In this document: positions 11,997 through 21,953 of the stretch, piece by piece
How positions within the stretch are numbered: position 1 is the stretch's first letter
How the letters are laid out: every line of letters starts with the position of its first letter
DNA from: Allantophomopsis cytisporea
Lineage: Eukaryota > Ascomycota > Leotiomycetes > Phacidiales > Phacidiaceae
DNA length: 64,000 nt
Direction: 5' to 3'
Assembly: GCA_024752435.1 (NCBI GenBank)
Contig: CP103037.1
Span: 1,302,001-1,366,000 of the forward strand
Position numbers and translations under genes: made by a program
Notes under the pieces: model-generated
What the model saw: the letters and a program-made list of their open reading frames with translations, nothing else
The model's database searches: none
What the model was told of the DNA's origin: nothing

Positions 11997-14790
11997 ATGT
12001 CGAATTTTAAAAGAGCATCAATGCTGAGCGGGGCTGCTGCCGCTGGAAAGAGGACCAGTGTGCTCACTTCGTTGAAAGCAACGGAGATGGTTGAGACGAA
12101 GCCCTTTCTGCCAGCAGGTCTGTGGACTTTTGTACAAAAGAAGAGGTGGTTATTGACTTCTCACAGAGCTCATTTCTACTATCCTCGACTACCTCCCTAT
12201 GCCGGACCTCATGCGCTTCGCTCGAGTGTCGAAACGAATGCAGGAGATGGTGTACGATGACACACGCTGGGTACAAAGACTACAGTCAATGGGATGCTGG
12301 AACGAAAGTGAAGCTCGGAAGCGATTTGAAAATGCAATGCGCAAGAAATGGGAGACTCAGAGAGCCAGGCAAGATGAAGAAGTGAAGAGGATGGGGATAG
12401 GCGTCAATGGGACTCCAACCCCAGGACTCCCTCCAATCAGCACAACTCTATTCGATGCTGGAGTGGAGGAGGAACGAATACGCCGATCAACTGATGCTGT
12501 GAAAGCCCCAATACCACCTAGTGTTGCCGATGGATTCGAGACATTATCACTTTCTGCGACGGCACCCGGCCCTCGTTTGGATGAACCGTCCTCGTTACTT
12601 GCAGTGTTTACTACTGTTAAATCAATACGGGGCTTCGCGCGGCATGAGTATGGTCGGTTGTACAATGTGTTAGCACCATTCTATTTTGATCTTGCGCGAT
12701 CGAAAAGTCATACAGACCCGGTACTATTTCGAGTATATCGGGACCCAGAACAACAAGCACAGATGCTTGCTCAACTTCAGAGATTCTCTCGAAGTGATTG
12801 GTCTGAGGGATGGCGACAACGAGAAGAAAAGCTTGAGAGTATGATTGGAATATTCGAGAATGCTGTATTACGAGAATTTGAGAAAGGCTACGAAGCCAAT
12901 GATCTGGACGGAGCAATGCACAGATATGCACATGTTCTACATGTTTTGAATGGTGGTCAGGCTGCTGCCGAAATATTCATTCAGCATCACGAATTGTTCA
13001 TGGAAAAGGAAAAACTAGGCAGAGCTATGGACTGCTTAAATCAGGCTTCTTTGGGAACAGTGACACTACAACCATCAAGAGAGTTCTTTGAAGCACTTTC
13101 AGAGAGACTCAACGAACAAGCAGTTGTCATTGATAAGGTCTTTCCACCTGTCATGCAGGTTCAAAAAGCTTTGTTTGAAAAGGTTGGCGAAGATATCATC
13201 TCAGAATATGTAACCCCACTGTTCGACGAATCACACGAGCGAAACATACATTCTTATCTACTAGCTATATCTGGGATATTTGAGCAGACAGCTCAATTCG
13301 GTGCCTCTCTCACTCCAACTCAAGGCTATGGTGACGATTTTACTTCAGATGTCAATGAGATGCTTGCAAGAGTATTTGAGCCACATGTCGATTTATACCT
13401 CCAAGAAGAGCTGGACTACTTCAAGAAGAAAGCCGAGGCTGAAGTCGATTTATGGGAGAAGAAGTTATCAGAAGAAGATGCTTCAACAGAGTCGTTCTTT
13501 ATGTCGAATGTCAATCGACAAGCTGATAAGAAGGACTTCTTGAGTTCCTTCAAAAAGGTGGTGATGATGCCAGTCAACGTATTGCCATTTGCTGGCAGCA
13601 AATCAACAAGTGACGCAGCAGTAGAAGCTGCAAGTTCCGTCGCCCCTTCAAGACCTGATACACCAACAAATACACCAGGCAATCGAAATACAATCAATCG
13701 CATGTCTATGCTGAGTGGCCAAAAACCAACTGATGAGCTTGCAGCAAAAGCAGCTATTATGGCCACTCGTCTGGAAGGGATTCGTTCTCTTTTCAGCATC
13801 GAGGTAGCGTTGACGCTCGTTCATTCTGCAAAAGCTAGCCTCGAACGTGCCGCGCACTTCATAAGTCTCGGCGGACAAACTGGTGAGGAAGCACGTGAAC
13901 AATGTCTTTCGATTTTCGTCGTTTTGCTTCAAATCCTAGGTACGAGGCATATTCAAGCTGGCTTTGACAAGGCTGTAGAGCATTTGTCCAAATATAATCC
14001 CCGTGAAGTCAGCGAGCATCAGGAAGGGGTTGCTCCTTTAGTTACTTTTCTTGAGCTTGTCAATGTGGGTGACTTGATCTCTCAGATGATTGACGTCTTC
14101 TATGAGCAACAATTAGCAGGGCCAAAAATTACTGACAGGAACGACTTCCTTGATCCAGCTGTAAAAGCGAAAAAGAAGTTTGAGCAAATGCTGGATGAGC
14201 GTGTTGCTGCTGGATTGAACAAGGGAATCGATGTGCTCATGGCTGAAGTGGAATACATCTGCGCAACAACGCAACTCCCTACCGATTACAATCCTATAGC
14301 TCCAGCCGATGGAAATGTAGCAATGGAAATTGGCCCCACCAAAACCGCGAACCAGATTGTGGAGTTAGTGAGTCAGCATACAAAGATGCTTACGGGCAGC
14401 ACAGATAAAAACATGCTTGATGTTTTCAACCAAGAAGTCGGACTTCGTCTCTTCACTGCACTCTGCAAGCATCTGAAGCGGCAACGAATATCCACCGATG
14501 GTTCCATGCTTCTCATCTCAGACACCACTCTCTTCTTCACATACATCACCACGCTCAAAAACCCTCAACTTCTACAATACTTCAGAGCCTTAAGAGAATT
14601 GAGCCAGATATATTTGATTGAGGGGAAATTTGCGAAGGAGCTGGCGGCGGTGATTGCTGACGGTGAGAGGTTTCAAGGGATCTTCAGAGCTGAAGAAGTC
14701 TATGAGTTTGCGGAGAGAAGAGCCGATTGGTATACGATCAAACCTGCTGTGGAGAGGGCGATGTACGGTTTTGGGTGCGGAATTATGTGA
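11997..14790 (+). CDS. rcy1: F-box protein recyclin-1 (Rcy1/Pof6-like, exocyst Sec10-like)
   Basis: Two exons, 11997-12117 and 12167-14790, encode 914 residues. The 49-base intron has the unusual donor GTCTGT and acceptor CACAG. I chose it because it restores the F-box across the junction: PFLPAELISTILDYLPMPDL then MRFARVSKRMQEMVYDD (about residues 36-75). The rest is a long helical Sec10-like region, with sequences such as GGQAAAEIFIQHHELFMEKE, LAISGIFEQTAQFGASL and LFTALCKHLKRQRISTDGS near the C-terminus. Budding-yeast Rcy1 and fission-yeast Pof6 share this F-box plus Sec10 layout. They act at endosomes and sites of polar growth in recycling of plasma-membrane proteins such as the SNARE Snc1, partly through Skp1. 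A serine/proline-rich linker near residues 470-510 is an expected variable insertion. Assignment to this family is strong; role in this organism is inferred. Confidence 0.9.
12118..12166 (+). other. Intron of rcy1 with non-consensus donor
   Basis: A 49-base intron starting GTCTGT and ending CACAG. Removing it joins GCAG to AGCTC and makes a GAG (Glu) codon inside the F-box. Confidence 0.75.
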
Positions 14791-15271
14791 TACCCATGAA
14801 TATAGCATAGATATGAACGATTCGAGGCCAGGAGGCATAGTTGTTAGAAGAAGGGATCTAGTGTTCGAATCATTACCTCTCTATCTTTTTTGTTTGTTCT
14901 AGCTTTTGTGCTCTCCACATGCCACTGTACTTGTATGTACATATATACATGCATATGCATGACTCCTGGATTTCAATTCTGCCTCTGACATCCCTGGTAT
15001 TAGATTGTTCCTCCAAATGATGTGTCATCTTCACGAGTATGCGGCAGTGCTTCGATTCTGTTAAAGCATGCATACATGGTATTCCACCTCAAGTAAAACT
15101 GTTCAAAAATTCATTATCTACAGGTTGAATTGCTTCAATCTTCTACTAACCCCCAAAACATCAGATAAAGCTTGAGACAGTGAACCAAAACTCATCATCT
15201 ACTCTCATGAACATTTACAAAACCCTCACTACAACCCTCATGAACATCTACAAAAACTCTCTCACTTCAAA
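14791..15271. other. Shared 3' region of two converging genes
   Basis: A 481-base tail-to-tail spacer between rcy1 (plus) and the AT-hook gene (minus). It contains short TACATATA-like runs near 14937-14962 and no coding region. Both 3' UTRs and polyadenylation sites must lie here. Confidence 0.6.
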
Positions 15272-18200
15272 CTACTCATTCCAGACTCTTCCCATACCAG
15301 CTCGCCTCCTCTCCTCTCCAAACGCTAAACTCACAAGCCGACAGGCAACAGCAATCTCATCCCACCACCCATCCTCTTCATCAGTTGGACTAACAAACCC
15401 AAAGTAGCACTCCTCCCGGAACGCTGCCACAATCTCAGCATGCCACTGCTCGAAGACGATAACCTCATCCTTAGTCCCGATCCTCTTACCAATCAAAGGA
15501 CTCTGCGCAAAGCCATAGAAGTCCCTGACAACAGCGGGACATGGATGAGAGCATTTGTTTGTTGGGTAAAGCGTTGTAGCGTGGGAGAATGGGAACGCGC
15601 ACGACGCGAGACATGTTGTAGGTTGTGCATCGTAGTGAGCGATGACTTCGGCAGCTGAGAGCGGCTTGCTAACTTGGTAAATGCGGTCGAGGAGAAGCCA
15701 GTGGGGGCGGCTCCAGATTTTACTGGAAAGAGCAGCGGGCTCAGTGGGCTTGGTCGACGCAGAATAAGAAACTTCTTCGAGAATGGAGGAAATGGAAGCT
15801 GTGGAGGTTGTGCGGTTGTGCGGCTTCTTCGACGTGGTGCTTGATGGAGGACTTGGGAGGGTTGTTTGCGCTGGCGGGGGCGGGGATAGAGTGCGAGTAG
15901 ATGGCGGCTCCTGAGATGGGAATTGGGCCGGGAAGTCGCGTGGTGGTGTTGGATTCTCTTTGTTTTCGAAAACGGATTCTTCGGTTGTTGTCAACCAAAG
16001 GTCGGATTCTTGGTTTGAATTTGGCGATGCAAGGCCATTGATACGACTTGCCGAGGAGTGTGAGAGTAGTGAGGGACGTGTAGGGCTACTTGGTGGCTGT
16101 CGGAGATTTGTTGGAGCCACTGGAGAAAGTGGAATATTACTACTGATTCGAGGTGAGTCTCCTAAAGGAACGCGCTCAGGACTAACAGGTCTTGGCATCT
16201 CAGCTACTTGATTCGCGACAGCAAGTGGTGATGAGAGAACGTTGTTTCCTGCAATAGACGTCTCTGCAAGTGGAGCTTTTGGAGTGCCATCAACTTGCAG
16301 CTTTGAGCCGAAGAGACCACTAGCACGAGAGAAGAGTAAAGGTGCTTTAGGCGGAGAAGAGCCAAGTAGAAGACTGATCTCAGTCTTACCCTCTCGTGGT
16401 CTTGGAGCGAAATTGGTTTTTTGAGGAATCTTCTGCAGAAGCGAGGTATTTGCAACAGGTGTAGGAATTCTGCCAAATTTCTGAGTGGGCTCTTGGAGCA
16501 TAGAAAGGTTTTCGAGGGTACTTGAGTTCGGCGACTTGACGGCCAAAAGAGATGTTCTGGCTGATCGTCTTCTAGGCTCAAATGCTGGCTTGACTCTTGA
16601 AGGTGGTTCAAGCTCGACTAGTTCTGGGGCAGTAGCTACTTGTGCAAGGTCCACAGTAGTCTTTGTTGTCTCAGAAACTTCTGCGTCTCTTGGTTTCTGT
16701 TTGGCGGCAGCCAATGCACGAGCTGTGCGGCTTCTGGGTTTGAATGCCGGCTTTTCTACAACTGTCTCTGAAGCTTCAGATGCTGGGAACGAGTTGGAAG
16801 CACGCTTCGACTCCACCGGTCTTTTTGTAAACTCAAGAGGCCTTGAGGCTTCTTGCTTGGCTTCGTGATTTGTTAATGTCAAAACTTGACTAGACTCTAC
16901 TACTCTTGATGACTCAACTGCAGCTTTTTTCTCGGAGGAATGAGTTGGAACGGCTTGGACCTTCCGTGCAAATCTTTGCCTCCTCTTTTTCTGCGCTTCA
17001 TCCTGTTCGTCGTGTGGCTGAGCCGGCTCCGACATGAAAAGATCGCGCTGGCCTGCTGCTGGCGATGAAGACTTCGCAAGCTCATCACTATAGATCAAAC
17101 GCTTGCTGTTTTGTCTCCAATCGCTTGGAAGCTTGCTACGTCGTGGCTTCTCTGTAGGTTCGGGTAGGGAAGACTTCTCTGGGTTTCGGGTTTCTATAAT
17201 TGAGGAGTTTGCGGACGAATTGACAGCCTCCAGCTGCCAGATATCAATATCGGCACCTTGCTCAATCTCTTCGGCAGATTTGGCCTCAGATTCTTGCTCT
17301 GCTGCTGTCGGTAGCGAATCATCGTCAGAGGATGTGCTTGCAGAAAGAGAGCTGCTTTCGGAGTCTAGGACAATAATCTGGTCTTTATCTGCAGAATTAA
17401 TCTGGCGACTAACTTCGGCTCTTTCGCGAGCCCATTGCTTATCTCTCGCCATCTCTCGCAAGATACTATCCTGGTGTTTTTGGCTGATAACACTACTATC
17501 CATAGACAAAGATGAGCTGGAGTGATAATTAAGAGGAATTTTTGTTGTGGTATGTGACCGAGATCGCAGGCTTTGAGGCTTCTCACTGTTGTCGTACTCT
17601 GGGGAAGCCATTCGTTGAAAGGTTGAGTTCAGATTTCTTGTCCGGCTAGATCTGTTGGTTGCAAAAGAGTTTCTAGAGTTTGAAGAGGACGAGTGTGCTT
17701 GTGAGGCAGAAGCAGTGGTCGCGAATGGATCTTCCGCCTGGCTTAACCTTGCTGAGACACCAAAGGATCGGGCTTCTGTTCCAGCTGATCGTGGATCAGA
17801 TTGCGTTGCAGCAGTACTCAAAGCATCTGGATCATTTCTGAAAGATTCGGACTTTCTCGAGATCCCAGGGGTAAGTTGAGGAACCGAGAAAAGACCATTT
17901 TCATCAGGTATCTGAAGCATGGATTGGGATCGTCCCCGGGCAGTACTGGGACTTTTAAAAGGACTTCCTAAACTGTCTGAACGGCCTCGCGGAGAAGATG
18001 GTACCATAATATCCTGCAAAACACGACCAGCGCGCACCGTTGTCTCCAGAGACTGAGTCGAACCTTCTCTTGAGATTTGAGGTTTGACTGGCGGCACTCT
18101 TGCAGCAGTCTGAACCTGTGGGGGAAGACTTGGAGATGAGAACATGATGGATGGCGTCTCCATCATGTTCGAGATGCTGCCGCGATGCGAGCTGCGGCGA

Positions 18201-20068
18201 CTTGAATGTTCAGAAATACTCGAATTAAAGGATGGTGGGGATGATCGCATATACGATTGCATCAATGGGGAATTGTCATCAAATCTCTCATTGTCGGCAG
18301 CCCTTGTAGGTGTTTGATGATATGAAATACCAGAGTGGTCCTCTGCATATGAGCTTCCATGTATTGGCGAAAGCGTTTCCCCTGGAGTTGGCAGTCGAGA
18401 GTGAGATGGGCGGATAGAACTCATAGAAGAATCTGCATGTAGCAACATGGTTGCATCAACGGTAGTGGTATTGCCGTCAAACAAAGACTGGTTCTGCCAG
18501 TATTGAGGAGCACGAGGCGTTGCAGTTTCAAGAATGTCTGGATCAATGTCTGAGAAAGAATTGTCCGACGGATTTTCTGTATGTTCCACTGGGACCTTTC
18601 GACCTGGAGTAGCGGCTTCGAGTATTTCTGGAGGAATACTCGAAAAGGAATCATCATCATTGGGTATATCCCTGATTGAGGCCACATTACGGTTGAATGG
18701 TTTTCGTCCTGGTGTTGCAGCATCTAAAATGTCCTGTGGTATACTGGAGAATGAATCATTGCCACTTCCTGGGATGTTCTTAGCCGAGAGAAGGTTGCGA
18801 TTCATCGGCCTTCGTGGAGTAGCCGCTTCCAGTATCTCAGCGGGAATACTCGAGAATGAGTCATTGGCTGCCTCTTGTCTGAGGGCAATGACAGCGGGCT
18901 GACAGGGTGTCGCTTGTTGCTGAATAGTGGGTTCCAATGGACTGCTAAGATGTTCCCGCAAAGAAGGAACCGAGTCGACTGAAATCATACTAAATCCTTC
19001 ACTCTCCATGATAGTATCAAATTCTGGCATATCACCCATTTGATCTTCCGCTTCATTTTCGTACATCTTATGGTCGATGGATTTTTGAGACTTTTCCGGC
19101 GATGGATCTGGCGAGGGATACCTTGTCGAAATCCTGGACTCGTTCATTTCTCCCACAGCTCCGCTTCTTGAACTTGACCAGCCTGCGCGTTCCGGAGCTG
19201 TGTTTTTATCATTGAAGCGTGCAAGCAAAACATCAGAATATCGATCCTCCTCATGGTTGGCGGCGGATCTTATGTTCATAATTGGATTTTGGCTGTTTTT
19301 ATGTCTTTCCAAAATAGGTGATTGGCGTGTTTCCCCAATATCCAATTCCTGCAAGCCCACAGCCATAGAATCCTCATCTTCGTGAACAGCGATTTCTTCC
19401 GCTGCTTGTGTCTTTCTTCTGCCTCTACCACCTTTTGGAGCTGCGCTGGATGGCTGTGGGTTCCCCTGTTTTGCAGATTCTGCAGAAGAAGTCTTGACAC
19501 TTCGTTTTCGGGACATCGATCTAGATCTTGATCGACCTTTACCTCTATTGATCTCTACACCCTTTCCCACTTGAAAGTCCCAATCATCCTCGTCGTCCCC
19601 ATCAACGAGACCGCCCAATGTTCTTCTTTTCCCTCCCTTCCCCTTTCCAGCAGGAGTTGCTACTCGAAGTGGAGTTCCATTTCCTTTTCGAGGTCTACCC
19701 CGCCCTCTCTTAGGCGTTGCCTGCAGAGGTGAATTGAAAGTATCGTCTTCGGTGTCCGAAAGCCCTTTTACAGGAATTCTGGTTGTTGTTGTGCGTTCAT
19801 TTCTGAGTTGATTCCCAGACGCATGTCCTGCATGCGATCTGAACGGCGAAAGCTCTCCGTGCGCATTTTCAGCTTCGACAGTAACATAAAGCTTCTGAGG
19901 CGATAACTGACTTCCAACATCAAGCTGAAAGGTCTGTTTAGTTGGAGAACTTGAAAGTGGTAACGAATGTCTTGCGCGTGTCATACGGCGTGATTTCGTA
20001 GGTGATGAGAATGTGAGGGAGTCGTTCAACGGGTCTGGCGACGAAGAGATATCGTTGCGATAAGCCAT
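15272..20068 (-). CDS. Large AT-hook, disordered nuclear protein
   Basis: A single uninterrupted frame of 1598 residues with start ATG at 20068. The N-terminus carries many S-S-P-T-K style sites. A textbook AT-hook, KRGRGRPRKG, lies at about residues 120-129, with further basic patches (GKGKGGKRR, KGRSRSRSMSRKR). This implies binding to the minor groove of AT-rich DNA in the nucleus. About residues 398-522 hold four degenerate copies of a unit with core DSFSSIPxEILEAATPxR. The middle is low-complexity S/P/E-rich, with a short basic, Q-rich segment KKRRQRFARKVQ. The last 150 residues are ordered: WSRPHWLLLDRIYQVSKPL, a cysteine-containing part, then ECYFGFVSP, GWWDEIAVACRLV and AFGEERRRAG. Fungal proteins with this tail are usually annotated only as AT-DNA-binding. 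I know no assigned function. It is much too divergent in its tail to be called Slx4, another large AT-hook protein. Confidence 0.85.
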   Translation of the reverse strand: MAYRNDISSSPDPLNDSLTFSSPTKSRRMTRARHSLPLSSSPTKQTFQLDVGSQLSPQKLYVTVEAENAHGELSPFRSHAGHASGNQLRNERTTTTRIPVKGLSDTEDDTFNSPLQATPKRGRGRPRKGNGTPLRVATPAGKGKGGKRRTLGGLVDGDDEDDWDFQVGKGVEINRGKGRSRSRSMSRKRSVKTSSAESAKQGNPQPSSAAPKGGRGRRKTQAAEEIAVHEDEDSMAVGLQELDIGETRQSPILERHKNSQNPIMNIRSAANHEEDRYSDVLLARFNDKNTAPERAGWSSSRSGAVGEMNESRISTRYPSPDPSPEKSQKSIDHKMYENEAEDQMGDMPEFDTIMESEGFSMISVDSVPSLREHLSSPLEPTIQQQATPCQPAVIALRQEAANDSFSSIPAEILEAATPRRPMNRNLLSAKNIPGSGNDSFSSIPQDILDAATPGRKPFNRNVASIRDIPNDDDSFSSIPPEILEAATPGRKVPVEHTENPSDNSFSDIDPDILETATPRAPQYWQNQSLFDGNTTTVDATMLLHADSSMSSIRPSHSRLPTPGETLSPIHGSSYAEDHSGISYHQTPTRAADNERFDDNSPLMQSYMRSSPPSFNSSISEHSSRRSSHRGSISNMMETPSIMFSSPSLPPQVQTAARVPPVKPQISREGSTQSLETTVRAGRVLQDIMVPSSPRGRSDSLGSPFKSPSTARGRSQSMLQIPDENGLFSVPQLTPGISRKSESFRNDPDALSTAATQSDPRSAGTEARSFGVSARLSQAEDPFATTASASQAHSSSSNSRNSFATNRSSRTRNLNSTFQRMASPEYDNSEKPQSLRSRSHTTTKIPLNYHSSSSLSMDSSVISQKHQDSILREMARDKQWARERAEVSRQINSADKDQIIVLDSESSSLSASTSSDDDSLPTAAEQESEAKSAEEIEQGADIDIWQLEAVNSSANSSIIETRNPEKSSLPEPTEKPRRSKLPSDWRQNSKRLIYSDELAKSSSPAAGQRDLFMSEPAQPHDEQDEAQKKRRQRFARKVQAVPTHSSEKKAAVESSRVVESSQVLTLTNHEAKQEASRPLEFTKRPVESKRASNSFPASEASETVVEKPAFKPRSRTARALAAAKQKPRDAEVSETTKTTVDLAQVATAPELVELEPPSRVKPAFEPRRRSARTSLLAVKSPNSSTLENLSMLQEPTQKFGRIPTPVANTSLLQKIPQKTNFAPRPREGKTEISLLLGSSPPKAPLLFSRASGLFGSKLQVDGTPKAPLAETSIAGNNVLSSPLAVANQVAEMPRPVSPERVPLGDSPRISSNIPLSPVAPTNLRQPPSSPTRPSLLSHSSASRINGLASPNSNQESDLWLTTTEESVFENKENPTPPRDFPAQFPSQEPPSTRTLSPPPPAQTTLPSPPSSTTSKKPHNRTTSTASISSILEEVSYSASTKPTEPAALSSKIWSRPHWLLLDRIYQVSKPLSAAEVIAHYDAQPTTCLASCAFPFSHATTLYPTNKCSHPCPAVVRDFYGFAQSPLIGKRIGTKDEVIVFEQWHAEIVAAFREECYFGFVSPTDEEDGWWDEIAVACRLVSLAFGEERRRAGMGRVWNE
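18500..18875 (-). repeat. Four tandem degenerate protein repeats in the AT-hook gene
   Basis: Four copies, spaced about 84 to 111 bases, encode units with core SFSSIPxEILEAATP: NDSFSSIPAEILEAATP, NDSFSSIPQDILDAATP, DDSFSSIPPEILEAATP and DNSFSDIDPDILETATP. Spacers between them differ, but the first two contain NRN followed by a short IP-containing stretch. Hydrophobic and acidic positions are kept, as in repeated peptide-docking motifs. Confidence 0.85.
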
Positions 20069-21953
20069 TTTGTGATGTTTCGAGTTTTTAGGATGAGCTT
20101 GGCAGTCTATCTTTTTTTGGATAAACTCATAATTGATTATTATTTTCCTATATTTGGAGCTGCAATGGTAATACCTGTTGAGAAGGATTCAGGCTGTGTC
20201 GAGCTTGAAAGTAAACACAAGGGCTGTTGCACAACTCGATTGTTTGTTTACATTCGCTTGGACCTTACATCATCCATGTCATATTTCTGCCCAATCGGGA
20301 CCCATCGTCATTGGCACTTAACCTCGCTTGTCAGCCTTGGCTTTGGAAGATTCTCAGCCTTGTTGATTATGAGACTAAAGTCGGCGACTGAGACCGACTA
20401 ATCTCTCGAAGTTCCTGGAAGTGCTCTTGATACATTTATAGCTTGCTTGTCTTGAAGTCGGGATTCTATTGCATCAGCACAGTGTTTGATAACTGGTTAC
20501 ATAGTGATGAAGGCTGGTACGATGAGAACGATTTCATGAACGACCTTTGGGTGGTCGTTACGATGAGGAGGAATATGGAGCACATGTATCAATTAAGTTC
20601 CTCCCAGAGGTCACCATCACTCCAAGCAGAATAAAACACCTTATTCAATAAAAATAGAGGCTTACCAGACGGCCTTCGGTAGCGACTTGCTCCGAAAGAG
20701 CAGAAAAAAAGTATCAAAAGCCGAAGGGAGTTGCACGATATGTTTCTGCTATTTTCATATGTATTCTATTTTGCGTCAATACCATGAGTCTTCGAAACAT
20801 TGACTGTATCAATCGCTGATACAATTGAAAGGTCTTGTTTGAAACGAGAGCTATGCTCAGGCGCAAATACGAACCCGCAATGCTGCAGTAATGAGATCAC
20901 GCCAGGATTCACGCAAGCAGCAAGTTTAGGATTGTTGTCAGATGTTCTTTTGTGAAGACCTTTCAAACCTTCAACCATACAGGTGATGATATCAGCTCAG
21001 ACTGTGAAGCAGTCTCGAAGGACTCAACCAAATTACATGCTATCTGCCTAAGCACCAACCTCCAGATATTCAAACCTGGTTATACATACTGGTGAGCCCC
21101 CAGCTTCAGATACATCACAATATTATAATCCTGGCTTACAATGCGGAGGGGAAGAGGATAATGCTGAAATTCAGTGAAGGTAGGTGATATGTTCTTGTAT
21201 GCCACCCACACATGTTTCCTTCTTCCTCGAATTCTAGGAACTTTGACACGCCATCTATATCAACCTGTGAGGCGTCTGAAGGTTTGAGATGGCACGATAG
21301 CTATTTACCAAACCCCAGATACAGATTGGCAGCATAGTGAAATGAGCTCATCACAGGCCCGGCGGACCCAAGTGCGCTATGCATCCAGGGAGATGTACAA
21401 TTAAAAGCTTCATTATTGAGGTTCGCACTGGTATTTCTATGAATAGGCGTGCGAAGGTCATTTGTTGCTTTTGCGGTCCTGAAGGATACCTACAGGCGTA
21501 GCGTCAAGAATGATAGTGAAATTTATGTTGATGGTAATGTGATAAATGATGACGCAGTTGAATTTCATATGATGGTAGATGCGAGACACAGGGAGTAACA
21601 ATAAGCCAAGCCAAGGCCAATTGTGGAAATCGTGGGGATCGCGATTAGAGAATTTTCACTGTCGGGGTATTTTCGTTGTACAAATGTGGTCTGAAGTTTC
21701 ATGGTGGGAGCATCTGGTCATTTGCGTGCTTCAAAAATCGTAAGAACATCATGAAATATTTTGCAAGCTCATTCGCTTTTAATGAAGAAGTTGTGTCAAG
21801 TTTCTTAGGTACGTAGTAGCTATAAGCTAAGGCTCCGAGAAATACGTCTTCCACTGTGTATTAACATATATCGTGGTGTTGTCGTCGAATCCCTCTTCAG
21901 ACCCCCGATCAAGTCGGAACTTCCAATGGGAGATTGTATTCTCAAAGCATTGC

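Noticed and set aside
14830..14880. A GTTCGAATC box resembling the B box of a tRNA gene
   Set aside because: No matching A box, acceptor stem or cloverleaf could be drawn around it.
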